A stretch of 64,000 nucleotides of DNA, from NCBI GenBank assembly GCA_015057275.1, contig SVEO01000012.1, forward strand, positions 1-64,000. Reading direction: 5' to 3'. Made by a program: the position numbers and the translations under genes. Numbering within the stretch: position 1 is the stretch's first letter; each line of letters begins with the position of its first letter. The notes beneath the pieces are model-generated. The model was not told the origin of the DNA. It searched no databases and was given only the letters and a program-made list of their open reading frames with translations. The stretch comes from Lachnospiraceae bacterium. GTDB taxonomy: Bacteria; Bacillota; Clostridia; Lachnospirales; Lachnospiraceae. Positions 30,323 through 40,398 of the stretch are shown here, piece by piece.

Positions 30323-33300
30323 ATGAAGGCATTTTCAAAAAAAGCAATCGCATCGCTTTTAGCTGTAGTTTTGTTGGCATGCAGCATGGTGATTCCGGTA
30401 TTCGCAGATCCGGTTACGAAGACTACAGCGGATAACGTAATAATCACGATGGATACTGACAAAGAAGAGTATGTAACAGGCGATACGATTAGCGTGACAT
30501 TTGATATTGAAAATCAGGGCGCATTTGCAATATCAGATGTAGAGATTGTTCTTATACTTCCGGAGGGAACGATACTTGCAGAAGGCTACAGTGATACTGT
30601 AACCATCGATTCCCTTGCAAGCGGCGAAACAACACAGGTAGAGGTAGAAGCTGTTGTTGCCGAGATAGCAGGTTCTGCAGGCTCGGATGATTCGGATGAT
30701 AAGAATGATAAGGACGAAGAAACAGAGGGACCTTCTGTTTCTACAGGCGACATTGTAGCTACAGGATTAGTTATTCTTGCAATCGGCTGTGGTGTTGCGG
30801 TAATCTTATTAAAAGGAAAGAAGAAAGCAGTTTCCGGTTTACTTATGGCAGTAGCCATTGTCGGTGCAGCAGCAATCAACTTTATTCCAACGGAAGAAGT
30901 AGAAGCTGCGGGTGGAACAAGAACGACAAGTCTTGCAAAGACGATTTCTTTAGATGGAACGGAAGCTGATGTTAAAACAAAAGTTTCCTATGTGTATGAG
31001 AATGACGAGGTTACTTTTACGAGAGTATCTGTTCATGATCCGAGTATCATTAAGGATGAAGAAACAGGACGTTACTACATCTTTGGTTCTCATAGAGCAT
31101 GGGCGTATTCTGACGACTTGATGAATTGGTATTCATTTACCAACAACATCAACACAGACTACAAAAATTTGTTCGCTGCAGATGCAGCTTGGTCTGCGAA
31201 TGGTGGTACACAGGGAAATGCGTCTTATAATGTAAGCGGCAACTGCTGGGCTCCGGACGTTATTTATAATGAAGAGATGGGCAAGTACTGCATGTATATG
31301 AGTATCAACGGGGACAACTGGTATTCCGGTATCTGTTTGTTGACAGCAGATTCGTTGGATGGTGACTGGACATATGTAGGTACAGTAATCCAGTCGGGTA
31401 TGCATGATGGCAGGGTTACCTTTGACTATACCAGAGTAACAGGTGAAACTACACCGGCTGCACGTTATGCTCAGAATCGTAACGGTAATTCAACATATCA
31501 GACAAACTGTATTGACCCTGGGGTAACATACGATGAAGAAGGTAACCTTTGGATGACATATGGTTCCTGGTTCGGCGGTATTTACATGATCAAGCTCGAC
31601 AACGAGACTGGTCTTAGAGATTATGATTATACATATGAATTAGTTAATAATGTGAGTGATCCATATCAGGGAATTAAGATTGCGAACGGACAGCATTCTT
31701 CTGGTGAAGCTCCGTATATTGAATATAAGGATGGCTATTACTACTTATTTGTAACCTATGGCGGTTTGACGGCAAACGGCGGTTACAATATGAGAGTATA
31801 TCGTTCGGAAACAATTACAGGACCATATGTAGATGAAAGCGGTAACTACGCAAGCTATACATCTTATCAGAATAATACAAACAGTAGTCTTGGTATGCGT
31901 CTGATGTCCTATTATAAGTGGAGTTATCAGCAGTACGCACAGGTAGCACAGGGTCACAACTCTGCATTACTTGATGATGATGGAAAGATGTACATTGTTT
32001 ACCATACAAGATCAAATGATGGAACAGAAGGACATATTGTAAAAGTACATCAGGTATTTACGAATGAAGACGGCTGGTTAGTAACAGCACCGTTCGAATA
32101 TGCAGGGGAGACAATCTCCGAAACAGGCTATGCGACAGAAGATATTGTAGGTGCATACGAGGTATTAGTACAAAACGGTACAGACTACGCAAGACTTGAG
32201 TATGTAGAGCCAATTTTCATTTCTTTAAATGAAGATGGTAGCATTAGCGGCGACCAGACAGGTACATGGACAATGACTGCAGATTCTCCATATGTTACCA
32301 TGGTAATGGGCGGCGAAACTTATAAGGGTGTTCTTCTTGAACAGAATATGGAAGAAAAGACCACCAAAACTATGACATTTACTGTTGTAGGTACAAGAAA
32401 TGAGACTGCAGTGTGGGGCTACAGACTTGATCCTGCGCTTGCTTTAGAAATGGCAGAGGAAGCAGTTTCTCTTCCGTATCAGACAATCGATGGTACCGAT
32501 TTGACAATGCCATCTACCTCCTATGGTGCTGCCATTACATGGTCCAGCTCCAACGAAGCGGTGATTTCCGCGGATGGTGTGGTAACCGTTCCGGCAGAGG
32601 ATACAGTTGTTACATTAACAGCTACGATTACAAATGAGGCAGGTAGTGTAGATGTCCCTTGGGATGTTAAGGTATTTGCAAAATCCAATATTGGTGCAAC
32701 AGAAGATTTTGTAATCTGGTCTGACGATACAATATATGATTTATCGACAGCAGCTCAGGGAACATATTTACTCCCGAACTACTTCCATAACGCAGTGACA
32801 GCTGGTTTACAGCTCCACAACGGTATTGGTATTAAATTTGATGTTGAAAGAACAGGAGCATACGCTTTCTTAAGCAATATCCTTTCTTTCAATGCAGGCG
32901 CTAAGGGTGGTCTGTACTTTACAGGCGGTTCTTACCTTGGATACAATGCACTTGGTGGATACTTCGATGCAAACGTAGACAATATAAACTGGGTTGCAGG
33001 TATTGACTATATTGGTGCAAATAAGACGGTATCCATGGAAATTGCAATCTTACCGAGTGGTTATGCAGTATATGCTGATGGCGTGAAAGTATATGATTTT
33101 ACTTCCGTTAATACAGGTGCAACAGTTGGTGTGAACGCAGTAGATTCCTTAGCTTCTGTACTTGCTTACTTAAATTCTCAGGCGACAGATTTCAACTTAG
33201 GTTGGGGTTCCTGGTGGGATGGCGGTATGGCCGGCACCATCAGCAATATCGAATTAGTTGCGAAGCCTGCAGCTGTAACGGATGATTCCGGTTACATTTA

Positions 33301-34864
33301 CTACGAAGGCTTCGACGATGCGAACAAGTCTGATTGGATTTCTCCGAATGCATCCGGTGCTCTTTCCATTCAGTATGAAGATGAGCATGGCTATTATTTG
33401 AACTATGCATCCGGTTCTGATTCCGGTAACCGTACTGCATACAATCTGTTCCCAACAGAAGCTAACATTTCCGGTCAGTACACAGTAGAATTAGATGTGC
33501 AGATGACAGCAGGTAATGTAAATGAACGTTCTGTCAGTGTTCTTGCGATTTTAGGAACAGACGCAAGTGGTTATACAGGAAATAATCCTGTTTCCAGCGG
33601 ATATATTTTGAAGTTAGGCGGCAAGCAGTACACAACAGGTACTGACACCAAAGAATGGATTATTAATGATGATGAAAGCAACACAGTAATCATCCCGGCC
33701 GGAACATGGGTAACAATCAAAGCGGATGTTGATACAGACAATGGAACAGCAGATGTGGTAATTTCTAATGGAACTACCGAATACTATAACGGTACAGTTG
33801 CAATCAATGGCAACGGAGAACTTGGCGGTATTCAGTTGCTCAGAGGCCGTGGTGCAGGTACTTACTCTGTCGATGATATCAAAGTTTATGAAAATGCACA
33901 GTCGGAGGAACCAGAGACTCCGGTAGAGCCGGAGACTCCAGTGGAGCCTGACACACCGAGTACACCGGAAACAGATACTGATACAACCGAAACCCTTACC
34001 GGTACCGGCTGGTGGACATGGGCTGACGGAACGGTGTCCGAAGAAAAGGTAATGGAAGGTGACGGAGTATGGATGTATACATTCACCGTTGATAGTGCAA
34101 GTGCACAGAACATATTTGTTGTACAGCTCTACGATGCAAATAACAAATGGGTCAATGCAGGTTCCTATGGTGAAGTTTGGGGCGACGTAACAGCGGATGG
34201 TACGCTTTCTACCCTAAACTATGATGAAGTCGAGGCTGGGGAAACATGGAATGTACGTATTGCTCGTTCCGGCAACGAGCTTATAATTCAATATTATGAA
34301 GTAGACACGGAAACAGTGTTTGCAACCTATACCGTAGACGCAACCGACCTTGAAGATACATTGAATGTTCGTGTCGCGGCACAGTATGGAACATATGATG
34401 TGACGTTCGAGGAAGCTACTGAGACCCTCACCGGCACCGGTTGGTGGACATGGGCTGACGGAACGGTGTCGGAAGAAAAGGTTATGGAAGGTGACGGAAC
34501 ATGGAGGTATACGATTACCGTTGATAGTGCAAGCACACAGAATATATTTGTTGTACAGCTCCATGACGAAAACAACAAATGGGTCAACGCAGGCTCCTAT
34601 GGTGAAGTTTGGGGCGATGTAACAGTCAGCGGAACGCTCTCTACCTTGAACTATGATGCGGTCGAGGCTGGAGAAATATGGACGGTTTCTATTACGCGTT
34701 CCGGCGATGAGCTTACGATTAAATATTATGAAGTAGAAACTGCAACGGTGTTTGCAACCTATACCGTAGACGCGACAAATCTTGGCGACACATTGAATGC
34801 CCGCATTGCAGCACAGTATGGAACGTATAGTACTTTCTTTTCAAAAGTAAACATTATATATTGA
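30323..34864 (+). CDS. Membrane-anchored multidomain GH43 arabinanase
   Basis: This 1513-residue surface protein has a signal peptide (1-28, ending PVFA), a beta-sandwich domain of DUF11/CARDB type (about 32-112), an acidic linker, and two adjacent membrane helices (about 144-163 and 170-188) split by KGKKK. A GH43 endo-arabinanase-like propeller follows (about 230-640). Candidate catalytic residues are Asp239 (SVHDPSI), an Asp near 398 (CIDPGVTYDEEG) and a Glu near 460 (SSGEAPYIEY). After it come an Ig-like domain (about 715-785), two beta-sandwich carbohydrate-binding-like regions, a Pro/Glu linker, and two tandem copies of a 144-residue domain (1223-1366 and 1367-1510). The hairpin anchor would hold the enzyme outside the cell. 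There is no sortase or dockerin signal at the C-terminus. AGGAGG precedes the ATG. Confidence 0.88.
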   Translation: MKAFSKKAIASLLAVVLLACSMVIPVFADPVTKTTADNVIITMDTDKEEYVTGDTISVTFDIENQGAFAISDVEIVLILPEGTILAEGYSDTVTIDSLASGETTQVEVEAVVAEIAGSAGSDDSDDKNDKDEETEGPSVSTGDIVATGLVILAIGCGVAVILLKGKKKAVSGLLMAVAIVGAAAINFIPTEEVEAAGGTRTTSLAKTISLDGTEADVKTKVSYVYENDEVTFTRVSVHDPSIIKDEETGRYYIFGSHRAWAYSDDLMNWYSFTNNINTDYKNLFAADAAWSANGGTQGNASYNVSGNCWAPDVIYNEEMGKYCMYMSINGDNWYSGICLLTADSLDGDWTYVGTVIQSGMHDGRVTFDYTRVTGETTPAARYAQNRNGNSTYQTNCIDPGVTYDEEGNLWMTYGSWFGGIYMIKLDNETGLRDYDYTYELVNNVSDPYQGIKIANGQHSSGEAPYIEYKDGYYYLFVTYGGLTANGGYNMRVYRSETITGPYVDESGNYASYTSYQNNTNSSLGMRLMSYYKWSYQQYAQVAQGHNSALLDDDGKMYIVYHTRSNDGTEGHIVKVHQVFTNEDGWLVTAPFEYAGETISETGYATEDIVGAYEVLVQNGTDYARLEYVEPIFISLNEDGSISGDQTGTWTMTADSPYVTMVMGGETYKGVLLEQNMEEKTTKTMTFTVVGTRNETAVWGYRLDPALALEMAEEAVSLPYQTIDGTDLTMPSTSYGAAITWSSSNEAVISADGVVTVPAEDTVVTLTATITNEAGSVDVPWDVKVFAKSNIGATEDFVIWSDDTIYDLSTAAQGTYLLPNYFHNAVTAGLQLHNGIGIKFDVERTGAYAFLSNILSFNAGAKGGLYFTGGSYLGYNALGGYFDANVDNINWVAGIDYIGANKTVSMEIAILPSGYAVYADGVKVYDFTSVNTGATVGVNAVDSLASVLAYLNSQATDFNLGWGSWWDGGMAGTISNIELVAKPAAVTDDSGYIYYEGFDDANKSDWISPNASGALSIQYEDEHGYYLNYASGSDSGNRTAYNLFPTEANISGQYTVELDVQMTAGNVNERSVSVLAILGTDASGYTGNNPVSSGYILKLGGKQYTTGTDTKEWIINDDESNTVIIPAGTWVTIKADVDTDNGTADVVISNGTTEYYNGTVAINGNGELGGIQLLRGRGAGTYSVDDIKVYENAQSEEPETPVEPETPVEPDTPSTPETDTDTTETLTGTGWWTWADGTVSEEKVMEGDGVWMYTFTVDSASAQNIFVVQLYDANNKWVNAGSYGEVWGDVTADGTLSTLNYDEVEAGETWNVRIARSGNELIIQYYEVDTETVFATYTVDATDLEDTLNVRVAAQYGTYDVTFEEATETLTGTGWWTWADGTVSEEKVMEGDGTWRYTITVDSASTQNIFVVQLHDENNKWVNAGSYGEVWGDVTVSGTLSTLNYDAVEAGEIWTVSITRSGDELTIKYYEVETATVFATYTVDATNLGDTLNARIAAQYGTYSTFFSKVNIIY
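33989..34852 (+). repeat. Tandem 432-bp duplication encoding the C-terminal domain pair
   Basis: Two head-to-tail units of 432 bp (33989-34420 and 34421-34852) encode 144-residue domains that both begin ETLTGTGWWTWADGTVSEEK and stay similar to AAQYGTY. The DNA is highly alike, including the shared GGTGGACATGGGCTGACGG, so the duplication is recent or kept uniform by gene conversion. The aromatic WW...W pattern suggests carbohydrate binding. Confidence 0.85.
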
Positions 34865-34875
34865 TTCATTTATGG

Positions 34876-34905
34876 GAGGATAGCGATTTCGCTATCCTCT
34901 TTTTG
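34876..34905 (+). terminator. Terminator of the arabinanase gene
   Basis: A perfect 10-bp stem GAGGATAGCG (34876-34885) with CGCTATCCTC (34890-34899), loop ATTT, is followed by TTTTT. Confidence 0.9.
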
Positions 34906-35087
34906 TTATGGCGACGAGGAAAATGGACATCGTGCTTGCACGAATGACCATTTGACGACCGCTAATCAGGGCGCGATTTGCGAAGCGTATCGTGTTCTCT
35001 GTGCGCAGGCAGGCCTATGGCCGGCAGAAATAGTCGCAGGGGCAAATAAAACGCAAGGAAAAAAGCCGAAAAAGTCTGAAATTTGCC
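34906..35087. other. Hairpin-rich non-coding segment upstream of the str promoter
   Basis: No gene is supported here. A nested hairpin lies at 34921-34953: outer AAATGG/CCATTT and inner CGTGC-TT-GCACG. Further short inverted repeats (for example around GGCCTATGGCC near 35010-35020) follow. The inner TGCTTGCA core recurs in the post-tuf region at 39985-39992. Function is unknown. Confidence 0.4.
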
Positions 35088-35116
35088 TTGACAAGCACAA
35101 AAAGAATGATTATAAT
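35088..35116 (+). promoter_or_regulatory. Consensus promoter of the str operon (rpsL-rpsG-fusA)
   Basis: TTGACA at 35088-35093 and TATAAT at 35111-35116 are both perfect consensus with a 17-bp spacer. This is the strongest promoter in the window and fits ribosomal protein genes. A small hairpin ATGCG...CGCAT follows in the leader. Confidence 0.85.
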
Positions 35117-35199
35117 CTTTCCGTATGCGGTCAAAAAGGTCGCATCGGGTAAGATTATGTTACCAAAAACAATATTTTAATTTCAGGAGGTGAAAAGGA

Positions 35200-35622
35200 A
35201 TGCCTACATTTAACCAGTTAGTTAGAAAGGGTAGACAGACAACAGAAAAGAAGTCTACAGCACCGGCATTATTAAAGAGCTACAATTCTTTAAAGAAGAG
35301 ATCTTTAAATACTGCTTCTCCGCAGAAGAGAGGTGTTTGTACTTCCGTTAAGACGACTACTCCTAAGAAGCCGAACTCTGCTCTTAGAAAGATTGCCAGA
35401 GTACGTCTTTCTAACGGTATCGAAGTAACAAGCTACATCCCAGGCGAAGGTCACAACCTTCAGGAGCATAGCGTTGTTTTAATCCGTGGCGGTAGAGTAA
35501 AAGACTTGCCAGGTACAAGATACCACATCGTTAGAGGTACACTTGATACAGCAGGTGTTGCAAAGAGACGTCAGGCTCGTTCCAAGTATGGTGCAAAGAG
35601 ACCTAAGGACGCTAAGAAGTAA
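35200..35622 (+). CDS. rpsL: 30S ribosomal protein S12
   Basis: S12 sits at the decoding centre. The 140-residue protein is of normal length. The streptomycin-related lysines are wild type in [13 protein letters not shown] and GGRVKDLPG, so no rpsL-type streptomycin resistance is predicted. AGGAGGTGA lies upstream of the ATG. It is the first gene of the str operon. Confidence 0.97.
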   Translation: MPTFNQLVRKGRQTTEKKSTAPALLKSYNSLKKRSLNTASPQKRGVCTSVKTTTPKKPNSALRKIARVRLSNGIEVTSYIPGEGHNLQEHSVVLIRGGRVKDLPGTRYHIVRGTLDTAGVAKRRQARSKYGAKRPKDAKK

Positions 35623-35778
35623 AATTTCACAGGTTGAATAAAAAAGCAAATGCCCGGAATTAAAATATTGTTTTTGGACATATGAATCCGTGCATGAACA
35701 CAATCTATGTGAGTACCGTTGATTTAATCCATGTTTCAGAAAAATCTGAAGCAAATATTAATTAAGGAGGGAAGTACC

Positions 35779-36249
35779 GTGCCACGTAAAGGAAAGACTC
35801 AGAAGAGAGATGTATTAGCAGATCCATTATACAACAGCAAGTTAGTTACAAAGCTTGTTAACAACATCATGTTAGATGGTAAGAAGGGCGTAGCTCAGAA
35901 GGTTGTATACGGAGCTTTCGATAGAGTTGCAGCTAAGACCGGTAAGGAAGCTTTAGAAGTTTTCGAAGAGGCTATGAATAATGTAATGCCAGTTCTCGAA
36001 GTTAAGGCTCGTCGTATCGGTGGTGCAACATATCAGGTGCCAATCGAAGTAAAGGCTGATAGAAGACAGGCTTTAGCTCTTAGATGGTTAACAATGTTCT
36101 CCCGTAAGAGAGGCGAAAAGACCATGGAAGAGAAGTTGGCAAACGAAATTATGGATGCAGCAAACAATACAGGCGCATCTGTAAGAAGAAAAGAAGATAT
36201 GCATAAGATGGCTGAAGCAAACAAAGCATTTGCTCACTATCGTTTCTAA
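35779..36249 (+). CDS. rpsG: 30S ribosomal protein S7
   Basis: S7 nucleates assembly of the small-subunit head. The 156-residue length matches the family when translation starts at the GTG at 35779 ([19 protein letters not shown]), which has AAGGAGGG just upstream. An in-frame ATG at 35731 would add sixteen unsupported residues. The gap to rpsL is 156 nt. Confidence 0.96.
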   Translation: MPRKGKTQKRDVLADPLYNSKLVTKLVNNIMLDGKKGVAQKVVYGAFDRVAAKTGKEALEVFEEAMNNVMPVLEVKARRIGGATYQVPIEVKADRRQALALRWLTMFSRKRGEKTMEEKLANEIMDAANNTGASVRRKEDMHKMAEANKAFAHYRF

Positions 36250-36323
36250 TCCTTTGTCGGATAGAAAAATGCAAAACTTGCGGCATAAAGCCGCTGCCAG
36301 ACAGAATTTAGGAGGACAAAACC

Positions 36324-38441
36324 TTGGCTGGAAGAGAATATCCATTAGAGAGAACCAGAAATATCGGTATTATGGCTCATATTGATGCTGGTAAGACTAC
36401 AACAACAGAACGTATTCTTTACTATACCGGTGTTAACTACAAAATTGGTGATACTCATGAAGGTACTGCTACTATGGACTGGATGGAACAGGAGCAGGAA
36501 AGAGGTATCACAATTACTTCTGCCGCTACTACCTGTCACTGGACATTACAGGAAGAAACAAAGACCAAACCAGGCGCTTTGGAACATCGTATCAACATCA
36601 TTGATACTCCGGGACACGTAGACTTCACAGTTGAAGTAGAGCGTTCACTTCGTGTATTAGACGGCGCAGTAGGTGTTTTCTGTGCTAAGGGTGGTGTAGA
36701 ACCACAGTCAGAAAACGTATGGCGTCAGGCTGACACATACAACGTACCAAGAATGGCCTTCATCAACAAGATGGACATTTTAGGTGCAAATTTCTACGGA
36801 GCTGTAGATCAGATCCGTACAAGATTAGGAAAAAATGCAATTTGTCTTCAGTTACCAATCGGTAAGGAAGATGAATTCAAGGGTATCATTGACTTGTTCG
36901 AAATGAAGGCTTACATCTACAATGATGATAAGGGCGATGATATCACAGTTACAGACGATTTAGGCGATATGGCAGAGGAAGCAGAAATCTACCATCAGGA
37001 ATTAGTTGAAAAAATCTGTGAATTAGATGACGACTTAATGATGATGTATTTAGAAGGTGAAGAACCATCGGTAGAAGAATTAAAGGCTGCTTTAAGAAAA
37101 GGAACATGTACTTGTCAGGCAATTCCTGTATGTTGTGGTACAGCTTACAGAAATAAGGGCGTACAGAAGTTACTTGATGCCGTAATCGAGTTCATGCCAT
37201 CCCCAGTTGATATTGAAGCAATTAAGGGTACAGATATGGATGGTAATGAAGTTGTTAGACATTCTTCGGATGACGAACCATTCGCAGCATTAGCATTCAA
37301 GATTATGACAGACCCATTCGTAGGTAAGCTTGCTTACTTCCGTGTATATTCTGGTACATTGAACTCCGGTTCTTATGTTTTAAATGCTACCAAGGGTAAG
37401 AAAGAACGTGTAGGTCGTATTCTTCAGATGCATGCAAACAAGAGAGAAGAATTGGATAAGGTTTACTCCGGTGATATCGCAGCAGCTGTTGGCTTTAAGC
37501 TGACATCAACAGGTGATACCATTTGTGACGAACAGCATCCGGTTATCTTAGAGTCTATGGAATTCCCAGAACCAGTTATTGAGCTCGCAATTGAGCCAAA
37601 GACAAAGGCTGGTCAGGGTAAGATGGGTGAAGCTCTTGCAAAGCTTGCAGAAGAAGACCCGACATTCCGCGCTCATACAGATCAGGAAACTGGTCAGACA
37701 ATCATCGCAGGTATGGGTGAGTTACACCTTGAAATTATCGTAGACAGATTATTGCGTGAATTTAAGGTAGAAGCTAATGTAGGTGCTCCTCAGGTTGCTT
37801 ACAAGGAAACATTCACAAAGCCTGTTGATGTAGATTCTAAGTACGCTAAGCAGTCCGGTGGTCGTGGTCAGTACGGTCACTGTAAGGTTAAGTTCGAGCC
37901 AATGGATCCGAATGGCGAAAAGACATTCGAATTCATGTCTACCGTTGTCGGTGGTGCGATTCCAAAGGAATACATCCCTGCAGTTGGTGAAGGTATCGAA
38001 GAAGCTACCAAGGCTGGTGTGCTTGCAGGATTCCCTGTGCTTGGTGTTAAGGCTAACGTATGGGATGGTTCCTACCATGAAGTCGACTCTTCCGAAATGG
38101 CATTCCACATTGCCGGTTCCATGGCATTCAAGGAAGCTATGCAGAAGGGTAATCCGGTACTCTTAGAGCCAATCATGAAGGTAGAAGTAACAGTTCCGGA
38201 AGATTACATGGGTGATGTTATCGGTGACTTAAATGCTCGTCGCGGACGTATCGACGGTATGGACGATCTCGGTGGTGGTAGATTAATCCGCGGTTTCGTA
38301 CCATTGTCTGAGATGTTCGGTTACTCCACAGACCTTCGTTCCAAGACACAGGGTCGTGGTAACTATTCCATGTTCTTCGAAAAGTATGAACAGGTTCCAA
38401 AGAGCATTCAGGAAAAGATTATCAGCACACATAAGAAATAA
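36324..38441 (+). CDS. fusA: Elongation factor G
   Basis: EF-G drives translocation on the ribosome. The 705-residue protein has G1 [20 protein letters not shown]3 DTPGHVDF, G4 NKMD, and the domain IV-V region ending in the usual [10 protein letters not shown]-like [17 protein letters not shown]. The start codon is TTG (36324), with AGGAGG 9 nt upstream; the next in-frame ATG is too far in to be correct. No sign of a second fusA is visible. Confidence 0.97.
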   Translation: MAGREYPLERTRNIGIMAHIDAGKTTTTERILYYTGVNYKIGDTHEGTATMDWMEQEQERGITITSAATTCHWTLQEETKTKPGALEHRINIIDTPGHVDFTVEVERSLRVLDGAVGVFCAKGGVEPQSENVWRQADTYNVPRMAFINKMDILGANFYGAVDQIRTRLGKNAICLQLPIGKEDEFKGIIDLFEMKAYIYNDDKGDDITVTDDLGDMAEEAEIYHQELVEKICELDDDLMMMYLEGEEPSVEELKAALRKGTCTCQAIPVCCGTAYRNKGVQKLLDAVIEFMPSPVDIEAIKGTDMDGNEVVRHSSDDEPFAALAFKIMTDPFVGKLAYFRVYSGTLNSGSYVLNATKGKKERVGRILQMHANKREELDKVYSGDIAAAVGFKLTSTGDTICDEQHPVILESMEFPEPVIELAIEPKTKAGQGKMGEALAKLAEEDPTFRAHTDQETGQTIIAGMGELHLEIIVDRLLREFKVEANVGAPQVAYKETFTKPVDVDSKYAKQSGGRGQYGHCKVKFEPMDPNGEKTFEFMSTVVGGAIPKEYIPAVGEGIEEATKAGVLAGFPVLGVKANVWDGSYHEVDSSEMAFHIAGSMAFKEAMQKGNPVLLEPIMKVEVTVPEDYMGDVIGDLNARRGRIDGMDDLGGGRLIRGFVPLSEMFGYSTDLRSKTQGRGNYSMFFEKYEQVPKSIQEKIISTHKK

Positions 38442-38456
38442 GGATTTTACTAATCC

Positions 38457-38493
38457 ATACACTTGCATGGAGGAAATTTCCGTGCAAGTGTAT
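38457..38493 (+). terminator. Strong hairpin between fusA and tuf
   Basis: ATACACTTGCA (38457-38467) pairs perfectly with TGCAAGTGTAT (38483-38493), with extra inner GGA/TCC pairs. It is followed by AAATAAATTT rather than a T run, so it may be a weak terminator, a processing site or a 3' stabiliser of the fusA mRNA. Confidence 0.5.
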
Positions 38494-38513
38494 AAATAAA
38501 TTTAAAATGGGAC

Positions 38514-38542
38514 TTGAAATTGTTGGTATTTTACAATATAAT
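38514..38542 (+). promoter_or_regulatory. Separate promoter of tuf
   Basis: TTGAAA at 38514-38519 and TATAAT at 38537-38542 are 17 bp apart. tuf would thus be made independently of the str operon, with a leader of about 80 nt. Confidence 0.75.
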
Positions 38543-38627
38543 GGTTTCAGCCTATGTAGTGCCCGGTTAGGGCTTACACCCAGCGGGCAACAAGAAAAAG
38601 TTATTTTTTTAAGGAGGATTTTCAACA

Positions 38628-39821
38628 ATGGCAAAAGCTAAGTTTGAAAGAAACAAACCGCATTGTAATATCGGTACAATCGGTCACGTTGACCACGGTA
38701 AGACAACTTTAACAGCTGCTATCACCAAGACTCTTCACGAGAGATTAGGTACTGGTGAAGCTGTTGCCTTCGAGAACATCGACAAGGCTCCAGAAGAGAG
38801 AGAAAGAGGTATCACAATCTCTACAGCTCACGTTGAATACGAAACAGAAAACAGACACTATGCACACGTTGACTGCCCAGGACATGCTGACTACGTTAAG
38901 AACATGATCACTGGTGCTGCTCAGATGGACGGCGCTATCTTAGTAGTAGCTGCTACTGACGGTGTTATGGCTCAGACAAAGGAGCACATCTTATTATCCC
39001 GTCAGGTAGGCGTACCTTACATCGTAGTATTCATGAACAAGTGTGATATGGTTGACGACGAAGAATTATTAGAGTTAGTTGACATGGATATCAGAGAGTT
39101 ATTAAACGAGTATGAATTCCCTGGCGATGACACTCCAATCATTCAGGGTTCCGCTCTTATGGCTCTTGAAGACCCAACAAGCGAATGGGGCGACAAGATT
39201 CTTGAGTTAATGGCTGCAGTTGATGAGTACGTTCCAGACCCAGTTAGAGAAACAGACAAGCCTTTCCTTATGCCTGTAGAAGACGTATTCTCCATCACAG
39301 GTCGTGGTACTGTTGCTACTGGTAGAGTAGAACGTGGTACATTACATGTATCTGAAGAAGTTGAAATCGTTGGTGTATCTGAAGAAACACGTAAGGTTGT
39401 TGTAACAGGTATCGAAATGTTCCGTAAGCTCCTTGACGAAGCTTGTGCTGGTGATAACATCGGTGCTCTTCTTCGTGGTGTTCAGAGAACAGAAATCGTA
39501 CGTGGACAGGTTCTTTGTAAGCCAGGCTCTGTAAAGTGCCACAAGAAGTTTACAGCTCAGGTTTACGTATTAACAAAGGATGAAGGTGGTCGTCATACAC
39601 CATTCTTCAACAACTATCGTCCACAGTTCTACTTCAGAACAACAGACGTAACAGGTGTTTGTAACTTACCAGAAGGTACAGAAATGTGCATGCCTGGTGA
39701 TAACGTAGAAATGACTGTTGAATTAATTCACCCAATCGCTATGGAGCAGGGCTTAGGCTTCGCTATCCGTGAAGGTGGTAGAACAGTTGGTTCCGGTAAG
39801 GTTGCTACAATCATCGAGTAA
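38628..39821 (+). CDS. tuf: Elongation factor Tu
   Basis: EF-Tu delivers aminoacyl-tRNA to the ribosome. The 397-residue protein has G1 [11 protein letters not shown]3 DCPGHADY, G4 NKCD and intact domains II and III ([29 protein letters not shown]-like [15 protein letters not shown]). AAGGAGG precedes the ATG. The codon choice is strongly biased, as expected for a highly expressed gene. Confidence 0.98.
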   Translation: MAKAKFERNKPHCNIGTIGHVDHGKTTLTAAITKTLHERLGTGEAVAFENIDKAPEERERGITISTAHVEYETENRHYAHVDCPGHADYVKNMITGAAQMDGAILVVAATDGVMAQTKEHILLSRQVGVPYIVVFMNKCDMVDDEELLELVDMDIRELLNEYEFPGDDTPIIQGSALMALEDPTSEWGDKILELMAAVDEYVPDPVRETDKPFLMPVEDVFSITGRGTVATGRVERGTLHVSEEVEIVGVSEETRKVVVTGIEMFRKLLDEACAGDNIGALLRGVQRTEIVRGQVLCKPGSVKCHKKFTAQVYVLTKDEGGRHTPFFNNYRPQFYFRTTDVTGVCNLPEGTEMCMPGDNVEMTVELIHPIAMEQGLGFAIREGGRTVGSGKVATIIE

Positions 39822-39859
39822 TTGCGAACTAAATAAAGCAATGCAATAAATTAAAATAT

Positions 39860-39899
39860 AAGCTCTCGGAAACACTTGTGGTTCCGAGAGCTTTATTTT
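39860..39899 (+). terminator. Terminator of tuf
   Basis: A perfect 12-bp stem AAGCTCTCGGAA (39860-39871) with TTCCGAGAGCTT (39882-39893) is followed by TATTTTAATTT. Confidence 0.9.
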
Positions 39900-39912
39900 A
39901 ATTTATTATACT

Positions 39913-40068
39913 GCGCGATAGCGCATGCAGACAGACGTAGTCTGGATGCTATTGCTGTAAGTAGTGTTATTCAATCCACATCTCATGCTTGCATGAAGAT
40001 ATGGGTCTTTTGTTATCTTATAGCAGACATTCAGCGAATGTCTGCGTGTGGATTGACCGTAAGGTCAA
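39913..40068. other. Multi-hairpin structured non-coding element
   Basis: No convincing gene lies in 39900-40398 apart from the leader peptide that starts at its end. This part holds a series of perfect hairpins: GCGC-GATA-GCGC (39913-39924), CAGAC-GTA-GTCTG (39932-39944), CATGC-TT-GCATG inside a longer stem (39976-40004), GCAGACATTC-AGC-GAATGTCTGC (40023-40045) and TTGACC-GTAA-GGTCAA (40053-40068). An outer stem AATCCACA (39973-39980) with TGTGGATT (40047-40054) closes the middle ones. It could be a structured RNA, a repetitive element or a recombination site. Confidence 0.5.
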
Positions 40069-40119
40069 GACACTAAGACGCGAGTTCATAGGGGTAAAAT
40101 TAAGGCTTTCTTAAGTTGA

Positions 40120-40180
40120 TGTACCGACCTCCCAATCGTTAGATTTTTGGTCTAACTTTTTTTGGGGGGGGGTCGGTACA
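40120..40180. mobile_element. 61-bp inverted-repeat remnant resembling IS3/IS150-type ends
   Basis: TGTACCGACC (40120-40129) is the exact inverse of GGTCGGTACA (40171-40180). Inside, GTTAGA (40138-40143) is the inverse of TCTAAC (40151-40156). A run of nine Gs lies at 40164-40172. Terminal sequences of this kind (TGTACCGACC..., then a short A/C tract and GTTAGAC) are typical of IS3-family ends. Both ends are present with almost nothing between them, so this would be an internal-deletion remnant or a miniature derivative. No transposase is present. Confidence 0.5.
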
Positions 40181-40341
40181 AGTTTCTCGGGAAGTCTTTT
40201 TGATGTGTAAATTTAGTTGTAAAATTGGAAAGTGTTGTAAAAGTGTCGTCACGAGAGTGAAAAATGGGAAAACGACGCTTTATTACCACCTTGTAATCTG
40301 CTTTGGCATTATGGATGGCAAATCTAATTAGAATATTTTGT

Positions 40342-40371
40342 TTGACATATTTATATTATGAGTTGTATAAT
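40342..40371 (+). promoter_or_regulatory. Consensus promoter of the GNAT gene leader
   Basis: TTGACA at 40342-40347 and TATAAT at 40366-40371 are both perfect, spaced by 18 bp. Transcription would start near 40378, about 160 nt before the acetyltransferase start. Confidence 0.75.
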
Positions 40372-40398
40372 AACTTCATTGAAAGGTAGGTGAATGAT

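Noticed and set aside
34952-35152. 66-codon frame upstream of rpsL
   Set aside because: It spans the str promoter and has no ribosome site; the region is better explained as non-coding.
39876-40076. 66-codon plus-strand frame after tuf
   Set aside because: It overlaps the tuf terminator and the hairpin chain, has no ribosome binding site, and its product looks like random sequence.
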